Below, one piece after another: positions 48,101-57,039 of a stretch of DNA of 64,000 nucleotides. This DNA is from Mansonella perstans (taxonomy: Eukaryota > Nematoda > Chromadorea > Rhabditida > Onchocercidae). The stretch is from the NCBI GenBank assembly GCA_037074765.1, contig JBAMDO010000096.1, positions 142,302 through 206,301 on the forward strand, given 5' to 3'. Numbering within the stretch: position 1 is the first letter of the stretch; each line of letters opens with the position of its first letter. The translations under genes and the position numbers were made by a program. The notes under the pieces were generated by a model. The model was given only the letters and a program-made list of their open reading frames with translations, did not search any database and had not been told where the DNA came from.

Positions 48101-51100
48101 TAGAATGCATTCTAGATATACTAATTAATCCAGTTATGATATTTTAAGGCATTAGCTTCATCTGAAGGTAATCTATTGGATAATACGGATTTGTTGGATT
48201 CGTTGAATAAAAGCAAAGAAAATGCCGAAACAATTGCAAAATCACTAGCTGAAGCTAATAAATTGCAGAAGCAACTTGTTAAGGTTTGTAACACACAATA
48301 TAGTTCTTTTTTTTTGAAGAGAAAAATGAATTTTATTAAATTTTGCGATTTTAATTAAATAAAATATGTAACATTTATTGGGAAGCATTTTTTTAGGAAA
48401 AGGATGTATATCGACCATTAGCAGAAGCTACAAGTAATTTATACTTCGTTATTCATGATTTACACAAACAAGATCCAATGTACAACTTTAACCTTAGTAC
48501 TGTAATCAATCTATACAATCGTACATTTAGCAAAGTTATGGTAAGTTTTTCATTTAGAAAAAAAGAACTTGAAAAAAAATTTGATAGGATTTTTCAAAAC
48601 ATGTTAGCTGATGAAAAGTGATCTAATCTGATGATAACAGTTCATCAATTGATAAAATGATTTATTAGTGACTTGAATTGAAATAAAGTGATTAAATGAT
48701 ACGATGAGCTGATGCAAAAGTCTTTTAAGGCTCCAGCTACATAAAACGCATATCAGCCTGATTGTTCGAAATTTCAATCAGTGAAATAATATTTAAATAT
48801 TGATTCTTCTGTTCCAGTAGTATTTAAATGAATTATTGATTTTGGTGAAATCTAACTAGTAATAGTGATCTGACCAATTTATAAACATGAAATTCACTAA
48901 AAATTAAATTTAATAAACGCTTCGAGTTTATTCTTTAATAATTTTTAGGAAAATACGAATGCAGTAGGACGACTGGAAAAACTACGATGGACACTTCAAC
49001 ATACTGTTTATGAATATGTATCACGGGCAATTTTTAAAAAAGACCGCTTAATATTTTCAATGCGATTTATCCACGGAACACAACCAGTTCTTTTTGCACA
49101 AAATGTATACTTAAAGTTCTAATATACTTCATTCATCGATTGACGAAATAAGTAACTGGACTGATTAGATGTCTATTAGGAAAGCTCAATGCATTCCGTC
49201 GTGGAAATTTCTATTAGGCGAACAATACAATTAAAAATTAACGATTTCTGCATGATATCTTCTGTCTCATTTAAATAAAAAGCTTGTTTTTATCTAAATG
49301 AATTTAAAAAGCCTGATATTGTTATGTCTCTTCAAAAAAATTCATTATGCCGATATGATTTCAACAGATGAACTAAAATATACTCGATATCCCAATCTTC
49401 GATACCCCAATAATCGAATTATATTCTCCAACAATATATTGTATGTAAATTTGATATTAACAAATTTGGAACAATGATCAGTCAAATGTTAATATGCTTC
49501 ATTTCACGAATACTTTGAAATTATTAGTTATTATTTAACAATTGATGGGATCATCTGATCATCTGACTATAATCGTTTTTTCTTTTCAGGAATGGGAATT
49601 TTTCATAGGTTTAATTGTTGACGATGTCACAGTTTCTTCCATGGAAGAAATTAATTGGATTGATAATGAACAAAAAGCAAATGTTGCTAAATTACAGGTG
49701 AACTTAAAGTATTTTTTTAGAAATTTCTTTTTTTTTTTAAAATTTCAATTACTAACAGTAACAATTATGTTAGGGCAAGTAATTTATCGCTAGAAATGAA
49801 TTTTAATTTTATACTGGTATAACAAAAAACTACGGAAATCGAAATCTTAGGAAGTTTTTTTTTCTTCTTTTTTTTTAGAAATATTTGCCGACATTATTCA
49901 ACAATCTTCGCTTAACAGATAAGGGATTGTGGAGTGATTTTGCTCGTACGATAAATTGTGAAACAGCATTTCCACCTATTATCGATGCTATTATAACACC
50001 ATTCCAGAAATTACTCGTTATACAGGCTATCCGACCGGATAGACTTTATTCCGCTATGATCAGTTTTGCTACTCACGTATTAGGTTTGTTTGAAATTAAT
50101 TTGATAAGTTTTGCTTATTTAAATTTTCAGATCTTTTCAATTGAAAATTTCAGAAGTGCCATCAATTAATCCATCACCAATAGATCTGAAGTCAATTTAT
50201 AAATTAGAAAGCAATGAAAATGAGCCAATCATGATTTTGATTAGCCCTGGTGCTGATCCTTCGCAGGTATTAATAATAAATTCAAATTTTTGTCCTTTGA
50301 AAACATGGAAAAAGGAATTGAAAGTAGTCTTATCAACTCTCATTTCAAATGTCAACTTATGGTCAGAAACTGATAAGCAGTTTTTCAAGTCTTCATCACT
50401 CAATTATGATTTTAAAATTTAAACTCAAATAATTTTCATTAAAATTATGAAGCCGAAATTTTCGAGCTAAGCTTATTTGCTGATGATGAATCCATTTTAA
50501 ACTTTAAAAACCAAATCGAACCTATGATGGTAAAATTAAAATAAATTGGGATACTGAAATTTTGTATATTGTAAAAAAAAAACCCAATCGTTGTAACTAT
50601 AAGTAAAAAAATTTTTGACCACGAATAATAGGAGCCTAGTTTTTTTTTTTTTTTTTTTTTTTTTGGCGAAAAATAGCAAATTCAGGTTTAAGAAGTTAAT
50701 GTTGAAGGAATTGGTAGAATTGGCTCGAAAACAATTATTTGATACGAAATTCTATCAAATCTCCATGGGCCAAGGACAACGACAGGTAGCTATTGAAGCA
50801 ATTCGAACATGTGCTGCAAACGGTGGTTGGGTGTGCTTGAAAAATCTACATCTTGCAATCAATGATTTAGCAGCAATTGAGAAGGTATGAAATAAAATGT
50901 CTAAATTTTAATTTTTGCAGATTTATAAAATTTTAAAGAATTTCAAATGTATCAGTTACTTTTACCTCAATTTTACGAAATTTTTAAAATCTAATAAACT
51001 CATCTCTCTTTAGTCTCTTTAATGATCATTTCTAATTGAATTAATGAATACACTTATCTGATTGTGCTTTAAGAGTTGTCCTAGCGGCTGTTAATTTTAG

Positions 51101-54100
51101 TTTAGATTTTACCTGTTTTTCTAAACCAGAAACAAGTGAATATTATTGGTGATACAATAATATATTTCAACTGTTATTTATATTACTGATTATGTTATTA
51201 CGATTATATGACAATATTATCTATATTATATTATATTATCTATATTAACTATATTACGGCATATATCAGTAGTAAGTGTTAATAATAGTTCTAATTTAAT
51301 TGTAGGAATTTTTCACATCAAAACGAAATGCTAATTTTCGATTATGGTTAACCACCGAATCAAATGAGAATTTCTCTGCGCGACTATTGCAAACTTCATT
51401 AAAGATTGTTTACGAAGTGCCACCTGGTATTAAGAATAATATGAAACGAATTTATGCACAATGGCAACAATTTGAAAATAATTTTAGTGCTGTTTATTTG
51501 CAAAGTTTATTCATGTTAGCTTGGTTACATGCACTTTTGCAGGAGCGACGAATGTTTATACCTGAGGTACAGTTGTTTTTTTTTCCACCTGAATTTATGA
51601 AATTTTGTAAAAATTACAAATGAAGAAAAATTTTTCTCTTTTTTACTTGAATTCCGAAAAATTTTCTTTTTACTCGAATTCTGGAATTCCAGTAGTTTTT
51701 CTGGGAATATTCAACTAGTATGATGTAAATGCATTTTCTGTTTTTAGTTGAATTCCGGAAAATTTCTCTGAAAACACATTAACTAGTATGAAGTAACTGC
51801 AAAATAGTCTGCTTTCTCCATTTCGTTGAGACATTAAATCATTTTTTTTCCCACCTGAATCTATTAATTGTGAATTCCGAAAAATTTTCCTTGAAATACT
51901 TCAACTAGCATGCAGAATAGTTTGCTTTTTCCGTCGTTTAAATCATTTTTTTTTTTTGTCCTGTTTGTAAATGTAAATTTTTATTTTTTTGGTCTTCTTT
52001 TTTTTTAATAGACGTAATTAGAATTTTAGTTTAAAATATGATCATCCTTTCGCAACTAAAGTGCAAATGCAAATTTATCTTGAAAAAATTGATAAATTAT
52101 GGTATGGTGGATTGTCATTTACATCACTTAGGTCAAGGACTTTTTTTGCAGTTTTATTTTGACAACAATGTCAGTTAGTAAAAAAATTCATTAAAGATGA
52201 ATGAAAATGAAATTTTACTGAAAAATCTTATTTATTTTATGGAGTCGATGACGAACGACAATGTCAATTAGCTATTTATTTCAGTTTAAAATATTCCATA
52301 TGTCAAAATAATAGAGATTTCAGGCTTGGTCAAAATTTTATGAATTTAGTAATAGCGATCTACGAGTAGCCAAAAAATTTCTTGAAGATATTATAAAAGA
52401 TGGAAAAGGTGAATTATTTTGAATTTGAAATTTTTTATTAGATTTTTGCACGCTCGGAATATATGTAAATGATCGCGAATCTTTTATTAAACTGGAAGCT
52501 ATATTTTTTATTAGTTGGAAAAAGCACTGGGTTGAGGAATACCTGTCGTCCTTCCTTTGCATCATCATAGGAAGGGTTGACAAGAATTGAACAGATGTTT
52601 AACAGATAGAATTGAACAGACAATAAATGGTTTAAGAAGAAAATCAGATTTTGAGATTTAGTGGATACATTACTAATAAATCAATGTAAAAAGAGATATA
52701 TGATCACACAAGATCACAGTCATCTGAACATGGCAGTTAAGAAGTCGGACAATAAGGGAAAGATTTTTGAAAATTAACCATGTCAAAAAATTTTTAAAAA
52801 AAAGTTAAAGTCGGGATTACTTGGCAGAAATATGATACTTTTTACTAAAATGACAATAATAGATATTGCTAATTAGTTAATTTCATAATTAATAATTAAT
52901 TGCAATCAGTAATTTAGAATTATTTTCTGCTGATACAATTGATAGTTTCGCTTATCTTTATATAAGCTTATCTTCATTTCATCTTTATATAAGCTACTGC
53001 ATTTTTAGTTCTTTCTTGTTTTTCTATCCCGGTTTGAATCACGAGAACGGTAAATGGCATTCATTATTTCCCGGAAATTTTTCCATAGAATTTCTTTTTC
53101 AGCTATTGATTGGCAATTATTACATGGATTAGTGCAAACTGTTGCATATGGTGGACGCATTGATAATGATTACGATATGAAAGTTTTGATTGTTTATTTA
53201 AAATATTATTTCAATTCATCCGTTATCGGTATGAATGGTGCTGAAATTGTACCTAATATTACTGTTCCTTTATCAAGCAATATTACGGTATATTTTGACG
53301 ATACTATTTTTCAATATATTTATTGCTTTTAAAAATCGCACGATCTATTTTTTTTGCACTTGAAAAAGATTTGTTTAAAAAAGTTTAAGAAATTAGTAAT
53401 TTATAATAATTATTCAACTAACAAGATTGTCTTAACATAATTAATAATTCATAATAATTTTAATTAACAGGACTATCTTAACATAATTAATACAAACATA
53501 CCTGAAGATGATAATCCGGTATTATTTGGTTTACCGGCAAATATAAGTATTGCACGTGAAATAGCAGAAATGAATAAAACAATTCTACAACTACGTAGTA
53601 TGCAAATTGTTGTTGCTACCGAAGTTACATTTGATAGGTGATATACGCTTTCATTTCAAACAATAATGTTTTTGAATTTCAAATTTATTTTCAATTAAGG
53701 AAGAAAAAGATTTTTGGTACTTTTTTCTAAATTAAAAAAAAATTTTTGTTTCAAAAATATTAAAATTAGAAAAATTTTTTTTTGAAATAAAATCCAAAAT
53801 TTCAATTCTTATAATTCTTATATGCAATAATGCAATTAATATAATTTAAGTAATTAAATGAGGTAGTAGAGATTATTTGACGTAAGATGAGAATTTGTAT
53901 AAATTTAATTATCATAGTACCTGCAACAATTTATTAGTGAATTAGCAAGGCAAATTAATTAAATTTTTCAGGAATGTATGGAATAAAGCTTTAAATCCAA
54001 TTATAACACTTTGGAAACGGCTTAACTCGCAATCAACATTTCACTCAATGCATGTACCATTAGCAAAGCAAACCGATGATCTTATCCTGGAAATCATTTC

Positions 54101-55390
54101 ACTGGAATATATTCATGCAATAATACTGGTTGGTATAACATTACATGTGAATAAAATCTAAATTGGAATTAAAATGTGAATATTTTTCAGGTTCAAAAAG
54201 TGCATAAATTTCTTGGTGGAATAAATAAATATTTACGTGGTATCCATTTGCTAACATCAGAAATTGCTAATGGTGCCCGATCATTAATGATGCATCAGGT
54301 TTGTTTTTTTGTGTTTTTTTTGGGGGAGGGGGGGGGGTTAATTAAATTTTTTTTTACTCAGAATATCTGATGACATTAAGTGATGTCACCTTTTGCCACC
54401 TTTTTATTTACACATTTATTTGTTTATTTACAGACACCAGAAGAATGGCAAGAAGCATGGAGAGGACCAACAGATCCAGCACAATATTTGTCACTGTTAA
54501 TCCATAATACTAAATCAATTGAACAGCTATCACATATTAATGATAGTAGTGAAATATTAGCTAAACCAGTCAAACTTGGCAACATTTTTCGACCGACCGC
54601 TTTTTTCAATGCTTTACGACAATTAACAGCAAAGTTGGTTTTTTCTGCAAATTTGTGGGACAACAGATCCAAACAATGATGGAAATTTAATTTATGCATT
54701 ATTGTTTTATCTTGTCTACGACCATACTACGTTGCACGACATTTCGTCCGATCTGTCAAGTTAAGCATCGTTGGGGCTGGTTGCTAACATTTTTTTTTTT
54801 GTTTGTTTGTTTTAAACTAACTATCAGTTTAAGAATCTCCATTCCCTTAGTACGAAAATTTTTTGAACAATTTCAGATTTGTTGTACTTTACTGAATAAA
54901 ATTTAATGTGTGGATAAAAACTTAGCTAATTTTAGGAAAAAGCATATTTCTATTGATGAATTAAAATTAGCAACAGCATGGAATGCCGGATTATTGAAAA
55001 ATGAAAATCTAATGGAAATATCCGGAATTTACATCCAGGGAGCTTTATTTGATGAACATATTGTTGAAGCAAAACAAATTTCATCAACAGTTACAACTGT
55101 TCCAAATTTGTACATTGCTTGGATATCTTCTGTAAGTAATGAAGAAAATAGAGCATTGAGATGAAATAAAATGATGAAGGGAAAGATTTTTTTTCTTTCT
55201 TCAAAATTTCTTCAAAAAAGATATTTTTTTTCAGAATGCTCCGGATGTGTATGAAAAAGACAAATCAATATTTGTACCACTATATGCAACATCTGAACGA
55301 AATCAATTAATTGCCGAAATTCAAATGCCATGTGCCAAAAATTCCGATGAATGGATTATTGCATCGATTGCATTATTTTTAAGAAATTAA
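17874..55390 (+). CDS. che-3: Cytoplasmic dynein-2 heavy chain (retrograde IFT motor), 88 exons
   Basis: Orthologue of human DYNC2H1 and C. elegans CHE-3, the ATP-driven motor that returns intraflagellar transport trains from the ciliary tip. My exon model sums to 12,630 nt, 4,209 residues plus stop, close to the family's usual 4,200-4,300. The start ATG has an in-frame TAA directly before it, and the N-terminus aligns with the family start; a second ATG in frame at 17898 is possible. In order: tail, linker, AAA1 (GPAGTGKT, about residues 1656-1663; Walker B CFDEFNRL), AAA2 (GPSGSGKST, 1940-1948), AAA3 (GPDGSGKE, 2245-2252), degenerate AAA4 (GRAGMGRR), stalk with microtubule-binding tip, AAA5, AAA6, C-terminal domain. 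All junctions keep frame; the donors after exons 56 and 64 are irregular. Exon coordinates are given in the block entries. Intron lengths range from about 60 to over 900 bases. Confidence 0.97.
20387..20830 (+). repeat. ~95-bp direct repeats flanking che-3 exon 7
   Basis: Segments 20387-20480 and 20733-20830 are near-identical (CAACCAATTATTTG.ATCTGG core) and sit on either side of the 90-nt exon 7. This suggests an intronic duplication or gene-conversion tract around an exon. Confidence 0.85.
21851..21962 (+). repeat. 56-bp tandem duplication over the exon 10 acceptor (che-3)
   Basis: Copies 21851-21906 and 21907-21962 differ at one base. Each holds the acceptor TATTATTTTAAG and the first 18 coding bases plus GTATGCG. 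Only the second copy leads into the open exon; reading through from the first gives an in-frame stop. A weaker third copy of the acceptor part lies near 21775-21800. Confidence 0.95.
23858..24010 (+). other. GC-richer intronic island, che-3 intron 13
   Basis: Segment with GGATCGAACAAAGCGCACG and CCCCTTGTCTCGTCGGCTG, unlike the surrounding intron. It holds only a short open frame starting ATGGATCGAACAAAGCGC, and no RNA gene I can recognise. Confidence 0.4.
27454..27525 (+). repeat. 36-bp tandem duplication in che-3 intron 21
   Basis: Copies 27454-27489 and 27490-27525 (TTAATGGAAxTGGATAGATA start) differ by one base or so. Purely intronic. Confidence 0.9.
28239..28359 (+). repeat. Five-copy 24-25 bp repeat ending in the exon 23 acceptor (che-3)
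   Basis: Units of TTTTTTCGATTTTCAGATCAAAAAC type. The last unit holds the used acceptor (AG at 28349-28350). The first keeps a CAG (28251-28253), while the middle three have CAC or CGG in its place, so their AG is lost. Confidence 0.93.
28351..31888 (+). other. che-3: che-3 exons 23-32: linker region
   Basis: Exons 28351-28462, 28962-29207, 29408-29491, 29908-29996, 30062-30210, 30561-30679, 30827-30943, 31246-31359, 31458-31562 and 31665-31888, about residues 1133-1586. This is the mechanical linker (DHC N2) that swings over the AAA ring. Hallmarks: [33 protein letters not shown] and [17 protein letters not shown]. Exon 23 is preceded by a five-copy 24-25 bp repeat of its own acceptor. Confidence 0.95.
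32323..34732 (+). other. che-3: che-3 exons 33-42: AAA1, main ATPase site
   Basis: Exons 32323-32434, 32537-32600, 32766-32833, 33097-33240, 33320-33409, 33497-33638, 33777-33858, 34091-34214, 34420-34524 and 34664-34732. AAA1 hydrolyses the ATP that drives stepping. Walker A GPAGTGKT is intact at about residues 1656-1663, and Walker B CFDEFNRL has both acidic residues (about D1708, E1709). The sensor region reads [20 protein letters not shown]. This site looks fully catalytic. Confidence 0.96.
34854..35214 (+). repeat. 65-bp direct repeats around a GC-richer insert, che-3 intron 42
   Basis: ATGAGATATGA.CGTTCAGTGA blocks at 34854-34918 and 35149-35214 bracket about 230 bases that are far richer in GC (GTGTCCCGCTTGCAGTCGAG, CACGCTTCGACCCTGTGG). 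No recognised gene in the insert. It could be a retroposed or transposed fragment with its duplicated flank, or part of a tandem repeat whose middle diverged. Confidence 0.75.
35275..37036 (+). other. che-3: che-3 exons 43-48: AAA2
   Basis: Exons 35275-35451, 35627-35797, 36009-36130, 36284-36385, 36540-36720 and 36863-37036. Walker [10 protein letters not shown] lies at about residues 1940-1948, followed by [13 protein letters not shown] and the [11 protein letters not shown] strand, which are AAA2 signatures of dynein heavy chains. In dyneins this site binds ATP and plays a structural role. Confidence 0.95.
37189..39728 (+). other. che-3: che-3 exons 49-54: AAA3 with non-acidic Walker B
   Basis: Exons 37189-37334, 37612-37846, 38364-38513, 38698-38866, 39370-39463 and 39676-39728. 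Walker A is GPDGSGKE (about 2245-2252). The Walker B equivalent reads FYIKAIN (about 2310-2316): the acidic residue kept in human dynein-2 at this place (KDIN, as I recall it) is alanine here. AAA3 normally gates motor release. Exon 49 uses a TTTGAAG acceptor. Exon 54, at 53 nt, is the smallest exon; its frame and length fit the family alignment. Confidence 0.92.
38912..39130 (+). repeat. Tandem plus inverted repeat in che-3 intron 52
   Basis: Two diverged copies (about 38912-38998 and 39000-39103) share ACTGATAATACT and ATCATCATTTTAC. The second also contains a hairpin: arms 39018-39043 and 39105-39130 match at 25 of 26 positions around a 61-base loop. Confidence 0.85.
39938..42187 (+). other. 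che-3: che-3 exons 55-60: AAA4 (degenerate P-loop)
   Basis: Exons 39938-40057, 40216-40306, 40517-40661, 40899-41121, 41414-41556 and 41996-42187. The P-loop equivalent reads GRAGMGRR with arginine for the lysine; human dynein-2 has a similar GRSGVGRR, so this is family-typical. The Walker B equivalent is YIIEDYQL. The exon 56/57 junction is uncertain: the GT-AG choice used here (donor GTTCTT at 40307) gives MTAPDIGSLLLAG, one residue longer than the human alignment. Confidence 0.9.
41714..41840 (+). other. GC-rich intronic island, che-3 intron 59
   Basis: About 125 bases of clearly higher GC inside an AT-rich intron. One plus-strand frame is open across it and encodes [20 protein letters not shown] among other residues. 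It matches no dynein segment, and the flanking exons 59 and 60 join cleanly without it. Possibly a foreign or retroposed fragment. Confidence 0.5.
42915..42992 (+). repeat. 39-bp tandem duplication over the exon 63 acceptor (che-3)
   Basis: Copies 42915-42953 and 42954-42992 both contain AATTTCTCCAG followed by GTAGAACCAA. The period is 13 codons, but use of the upstream acceptor (exon start 42942) runs into TAA, so the second is the productive site. Confidence 0.93.
44486..44590 (+). repeat. Two-copy intronic repeat, che-3 intron 65
   Basis: The block CATTTACATGAAATATAAAA through TTTAATGAATT occurs twice, about 65 bases apart. No coding potential. Confidence 0.85.
45543..48283 (+). other. 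che-3: che-3 exons 68-73: AAA5 and buttress helices
   Basis: Exons 45543-45695, 45916-46104, 46416-46518, 47325-47488, 47746-47865 and 48149-48283. Conserved strings include [26 protein letters not shown] and [10 protein letters not shown]. Exons 72-73 encode the Leu/Glu/Lys-rich coiled segment between AAA5 and AAA6 ([17 protein letters not shown]). AAA5 in dyneins does not bind nucleotide productively, and no P-loop is seen here. Confidence 0.92.
46590..46790 (+). other. Compositionally distinct intronic segment, che-3 intron 70
   Basis: About 200 bases of mixed composition within an 806-base intron. Both strands carry roughly 60-codon open frames without recognisable similarity. Exons 70 and 71 join in frame without it. 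Confidence 0.35.
48397..51566 (+). other. che-3: che-3 exons 74-80: AAA6
   Basis: Exons 48397-48540, 48949-49104, 49590-49697, 49879-50083, 50154-50266, 50708-50884 and 51306-51566. Signatures: [49 protein letters not shown] and QERRMFIPE. Exon 79 uses a TTGAAG acceptor, the third such acceptor in this gene (also exons 12 and 49). Confidence 0.94.
51620..51960 (+). repeat. Three diverged intronic repeats, che-3 intron 80
   Basis: Units built on GAATTCCG.AAAATTT, CAACTAGTATG and a poly-T run recur roughly three times in the 757-base intron. Confidence 0.55.
53403..53495 (+). repeat. Diverged ~47-bp tandem duplication over the exon 83 acceptor (che-3)
   Basis: ATAATAATT through CTTAACATAATTAATA appears twice, offset by 46-48 bases. 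The second copy has the real acceptor AACAG before exon 83 (53471); the first has AACAAG. Confidence 0.75.
54714..54788 (+). pseudogene. Truncated 5S rRNA copy in che-3 intron 86
   Basis: About 75 bases match the first two thirds of nematode 5S rRNA as I remember it: TACGACCATAC, CGTCCGATCTG, CAAGTTAAGCA and CGTTG occur in the right order and spacing, with a small deletion after CGTTG. The last third is missing and a poly-T run follows directly. It stands out by GC content from the intron around it. It is probably a dead, transposed 5S fragment; the sense strand is that of che-3. Confidence 0.75.
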
Positions 55391-55621
55391 TAAGACAAAA
55401 TTTGAATTGTTATGAAATTTAGTTTTTTAATAGCAAAATTTAATTAGTATGAAATTTGATCTTTTTTTTTTTTGAAAAGAAATATTCTACGAAAGATGAA
55501 TGTATGTCAGTTTATACTAGTATGCTAATTTCAATAGTAGAATAATTGTGAATAATAATTTATTCAGTGAAAATGAAAGTATCACAATTAAGCAGTTAAA
55601 TTTTATATACAGAACAAAAAA

Positions 55622-55635
55622 AATAAATAAATAAA
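55622..55635 (+). terminator. Overlapping AATAAA poly(A) signals for che-3
   Basis: Three overlapping AATAAA hexamers begin about 232 bases after the che-3 stop, a typical nematode 3'UTR length. No other hexamer lies closer downstream. Confidence 0.5.
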
Positions 55636-56788
55636 AGCATTTTTTTTGGTCATTAAACAATTTCAAACAGTTTGAAAAAATATTCTAATTTTGGCCATTT
55701 CAACAAACAAACACAAAAATTACTGTATGACACATTTTTTTGTTTTGTTCTTTTTCTCCCCGTCTTTTTTGTTAGAAATTCTGAAAATCATCATATAAAT
55801 ACGGTGTTGTTGAAATTCCGTTATATTTGCATTTAAAAACATTTCATGAATTGAGCTATGATTAGTAAAGAAATAAAGAGGATAGATGATAAATTTGGAA
55901 TACAGTAACTTAAACATACATTAAGCATATATTATAGTAATTGAATATGGTAACTTAAACACATAAGCATATATATTATAATCGATGAACAGAGAAAATA
56001 TATGCAGTAAAAAGTAATTTAAAACAAAAAATAAATTTATATAGAAGATGAGAAGATATCTTGGGAACACATTTATTATAAAAGATAATGATGAACATCG
56101 TGCAATTAATGCAATTGTAATAATTACCATCAAATTAAATTGTGTCATTTTTTTAGCAAGGAAAAATTGTTAGTAACAAATGTAACCAAAAAAAAGTTTT
56201 TAAATTTTCTAAATTATTCTATTAAGCTAAAATTATGATTATAAAATTGTGAACAAGTCAGTGGTGGGGTGACTTATGCTAATGTTTAACGGTTTTAACG
56301 ATTTCATAAATTATTTCAATAAAGATAGCCATTTCCAATTGTTTCAAAAGCATCGAACTGAATAATAATATTTCGAAGTTAACAGTGACTTTTTTTTTTT
56401 TTTTTTTTTTTTTACAACACTATAACTAAATGAACGAATATATAAGACTATTAAAATAATTGCATTATCTTAGAATAGTGTGTCAAAGTTAAAATTGTCA
56501 AATAACTTTTTTCGCCAAAAAAAAAAGATTAATTATGGCTTCAAAAAAAAAATCAGGCTCGGAAGAAAAAAAAATCAATTGATATAAATTGTGGAAGATG
56601 TCAAAGATAAAGTGACTTACACTAATCTTCAACGATTTCATAAATTATTTCAAATAAAGATGGCCATTTTCAATTATCTCAGTTTCTCAGTTATAATAGA
56701 TTCTGGAAGAAATGAAGAAAAAAATTATTCTGTGTGCAAAGAGAAGAAATTACTTATTTGTTTCAAAAAGAAACTTTATTTTCATTGA

Positions 56789-56794
56789 TTTATT
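56789..56794 (-). terminator. AATAAA poly(A) signal candidate for the VGLL4-like gene
   Basis: Reads AATAAA on the minus strand about 246 bases past the stop; a second copy lies at 56775-56780. AT-rich context makes chance matches likely. Confidence 0.3.
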
Positions 56795-57039
56795 AAATGC
56801 TAGTTATTAATTAAGATTATTAATTGAGATTACTCGAAGATAACTATAAATACAGTAACTTTTCGCTTTCACTACATCTCTATTAAATTGTTAATTGTAG
56901 TTAAGACTATTCCAAGACAGTTATGAATGAAAGTAAATTTTAAAATAAATATCAATTAATTATAGTTCTTGATGAAAAAAAGAAGGTCTTAGCCAAATAA
57001 TTAATAACTGTTGAATGAATTAAATATTCAAAAAAATTT

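Larger units (their letters stand above)
52324..55390 (+). other. che-3: che-3 exons 81-88: C-terminal domain and stop
   Basis: Exons 52324-52408, 53103-53287, 53471-53637, 53972-54128, 54191-54298, 54434-54633, 54936-55131 and 55235-55390, stop TAA at 55388-55390. Landmarks: [41 protein letters not shown] and [11 protein letters not shown]. The last residues, IALFLRN, match the family C-terminus. Donors of exons 84 and 86 are GTTGGT, like exon 2. Confidence 0.94.
55391..57039. other. Convergent 3' intergenic region
   Basis: Holds the 3'UTRs of che-3 (plus) and the VGLL4-like gene (minus). A sequence of about 90 bases (GTGACTTA..CTAAT.TT.AACG followed by TTTCATAAATTATTTCA) occurs at 56265-56345 and 56608-56680. 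No gene seen. Confidence 0.6.
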
